DNA of 6,377 bases from Cryomorphaceae bacterium (GTDB lineage Bacteria > Bacteroidota > Bacteroidia > Flavobacteriales > Schleiferiaceae): positions 1 through 6,377 of the forward strand of contig DLWR01000169.1 in the NCBI GenBank assembly GCA_003444795.1. Reading direction: 5' to 3'. Below the pieces are notes generated by a model. That model saw only the letters and a program-made list of their open reading frames with translations, did not search any database and had not been told where the DNA came from. Positions 5,398-6,377 of the stretch are shown in pieces. The stretch's first letter is position 1; every line of letters begins with the position of its first letter. A program made the position numbers and the translations under genes.

Positions 5398-6377
5398 TCA
5401 ATCGTTGCGGGAGGTTTGCTGCTGATGTCGTACACCACGCGGTTCACTCCACGGACATTGTTAATGATGCTATTCGAAATTCGGGCCAAAAATTCATAGG
5501 GTAAATGCACCCAATCTGCCGTCATGCCATCCGTACTCTGAACGGCGCGCAAAGCCACTACTTGTTCATAGGTCCTTTCATCCCCCATGACCCCAACGGA
5601 ATTCACGGGGAGCAAAATGGCGCCTGCTTGCCAAACCTCATCGTAGAGACCCGAATCGCGCAGACCTTGGATGAAGATGTTATCCACTTCTTGGAGAATC
5701 TTCACACGTTCGGGCGTAATCGACCCTAAAATGCGAATCGCCAAGCCTGGACCTGGGAAAGGATAGCGTCCCAGCAACGCAGACGAGAGCCCTAATGCCT
5801 TGCCCACGCGACGGACTTCGTCCTTAAATAAAGATCGAAGGGGCTCGACCACGGACAATTTCATGAAGTCGGGCAGGCCACCCACGTTGTGGTGGGATTT
5901 AATCGTAACGGAAGGTCCATTTACCGAAACGGATTCGATCACATCTGGGTAGATGGTGCCTTGTCCCAAGAATTCCACGCCCGAAATGGCCATGGCTTCA
6001 CGGTCAAAAACCTCGATAAACACCCGGCCAATCGCTTTCCGCTTGGCTTCAGGATCTTCTTGTTGGTCTAGCGCCGCGTAGAAATCGGCAGACGCGTCTA
6101 CTCCTTTCACATTTAGCCCTAGGCCTTCATATTGTTCTAGTACCGAGATGAACTCGTTCTTTCGAAGTAAGCCATTGTTGACGAAAATGCAGTACAAACG
6201 ATCGCCAATGGCCTCTTTAAGCAGCATAGCGGCCACTGTACTGTCTACGCCACCGCTCAATCCCAAAACCACTTTACCGCCACCGATTTGAGCGCGCAAG
6301 GCATCCACCGTGCTCTCAATGAAGGCGTCTGGAGTCCAGGAAGGAAAGCAGCCTGCGATATCATGAACAAAATTCTT
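5388..6377 (-). CDS. guaA: GMP synthase (glutamine-hydrolysing), ATP-pyrophosphatase and dimerisation domains (5' part outside window)
   Basis: GuaA converts XMP to GMP using ATP and ammonia from glutamine, the last step of guanine nucleotide synthesis, in the cytoplasm. The frame is open from the window edge for 329 codons and ends in the family signature PATIEWE followed by TAA. Visible motifs are the lead-in [15 protein letters not shown] (2-16), the P-loop GLSGGVDS (39-46), [19 protein letters not shown] (138-146), [10 protein letters not shown] (160-169) and [12 protein letters not shown] (204-215), so the synthetase and C-terminal domains are complete. The N-terminal class I glutamine amidotransferase domain, about 180-190 residues with its Cys-His-Glu triad, is off the edge. 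A GTG at 6306-6308 can mimic a start but lies inside the conserved domain and should not be used. The secreted protein gene behind it overlaps by 10 bp. Confidence 0.97.
   Translation of the reverse strand, partial: KNFVHDIAGCFPSWTPDAFIESTVDALRAQIGGGKVVLGLSGGVDSTVAAMLLKEAIGDRLYCIFVNNGLLRKNEFISVLEQYEGLGLNVKGVDASADFYAALDQQEDPEAKRKAIGRVFIEVFDREAMAISGVEFLGQGTIYPDVIESVSVNGPSVTIKSHHNVGGLPDFMKLSVVEPLRSLFKDEVRRVGKALGLSSALLGRYPFPGPGLAIRILGSITPERVKILQEVDNIFIQGLRDSGLYDEVWQAGAILLPVNSVGVMGDERTYEQVVALRAVQSTDGMTADWVHLPYEFLARISNSIINNVRGVNRVVYDISSKPPATIEWE

Noticed and set aside
1..6377. CRISPR arrays, insertion sequences, tRNA/rRNA genes, riboswitches, phage or defence genes
   Set aside because: No spaced direct repeats, transposase motifs, terminal inverted repeats or tRNA-like arms were seen, and nearly all sequence is accounted for by seven housekeeping or metabolic loci.

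Overview
The window reads as ordinary chromosomal DNA from a member of the Bacteroidota, most likely order Flavobacteriales. The evidence is the long-form NusB, the CrtZ plus membrane-type (CrtYcd-like) lycopene cyclase pair, a secreted PBP1-fold protein directly behind guaA, an M20C aminoacyl-histidine dipeptidase, and the lack of clear Shine-Dalgarno sequences. Genus cannot be decided from the sequence alone.

Every gene I can support lies on the minus strand, and the genes are packed head to tail. In transcription order (right to left) they are: guaA, 3' part (5388-6377, cut by the window edge); a secreted PBP1-like protein split by one in-frame TAA (5397-4567, continuing 4566-4123); pepD-type dipeptidase (4111-2642); crtZ beta-carotene hydroxylase (2623-2159); lycopene cyclase (2159-1467); RluA-family pseudouridine synthase (1497-889); and nusB, 5' part (831-1, cut by the window edge). 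Gaps are 57 bp or less and four junctions overlap or touch, so a single transcription unit is plausible. The only internal promoter candidate is a Bacteroidetes-type -7 box just upstream of nusB.

The genes mix purine synthesis, peptide turnover, the last two carotenoid steps (lycopene to beta-carotene to zeaxanthin) and RNA housekeeping. The upstream carotenoid genes crtB and crtI are not in the window.

The most notable observation concerns the two apparent small genes behind guaA. They are two halves of one reading frame of 425 codons, interrupted by a single TAA at 4567-4569. The downstream half carries the expected C-terminal part of the same binding-protein fold. I see no undescribed defence, mobile or RNA system, no tRNA/rRNA, no CRISPR array and no insertion sequence. 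The plus strand holds only shadow reading frames.
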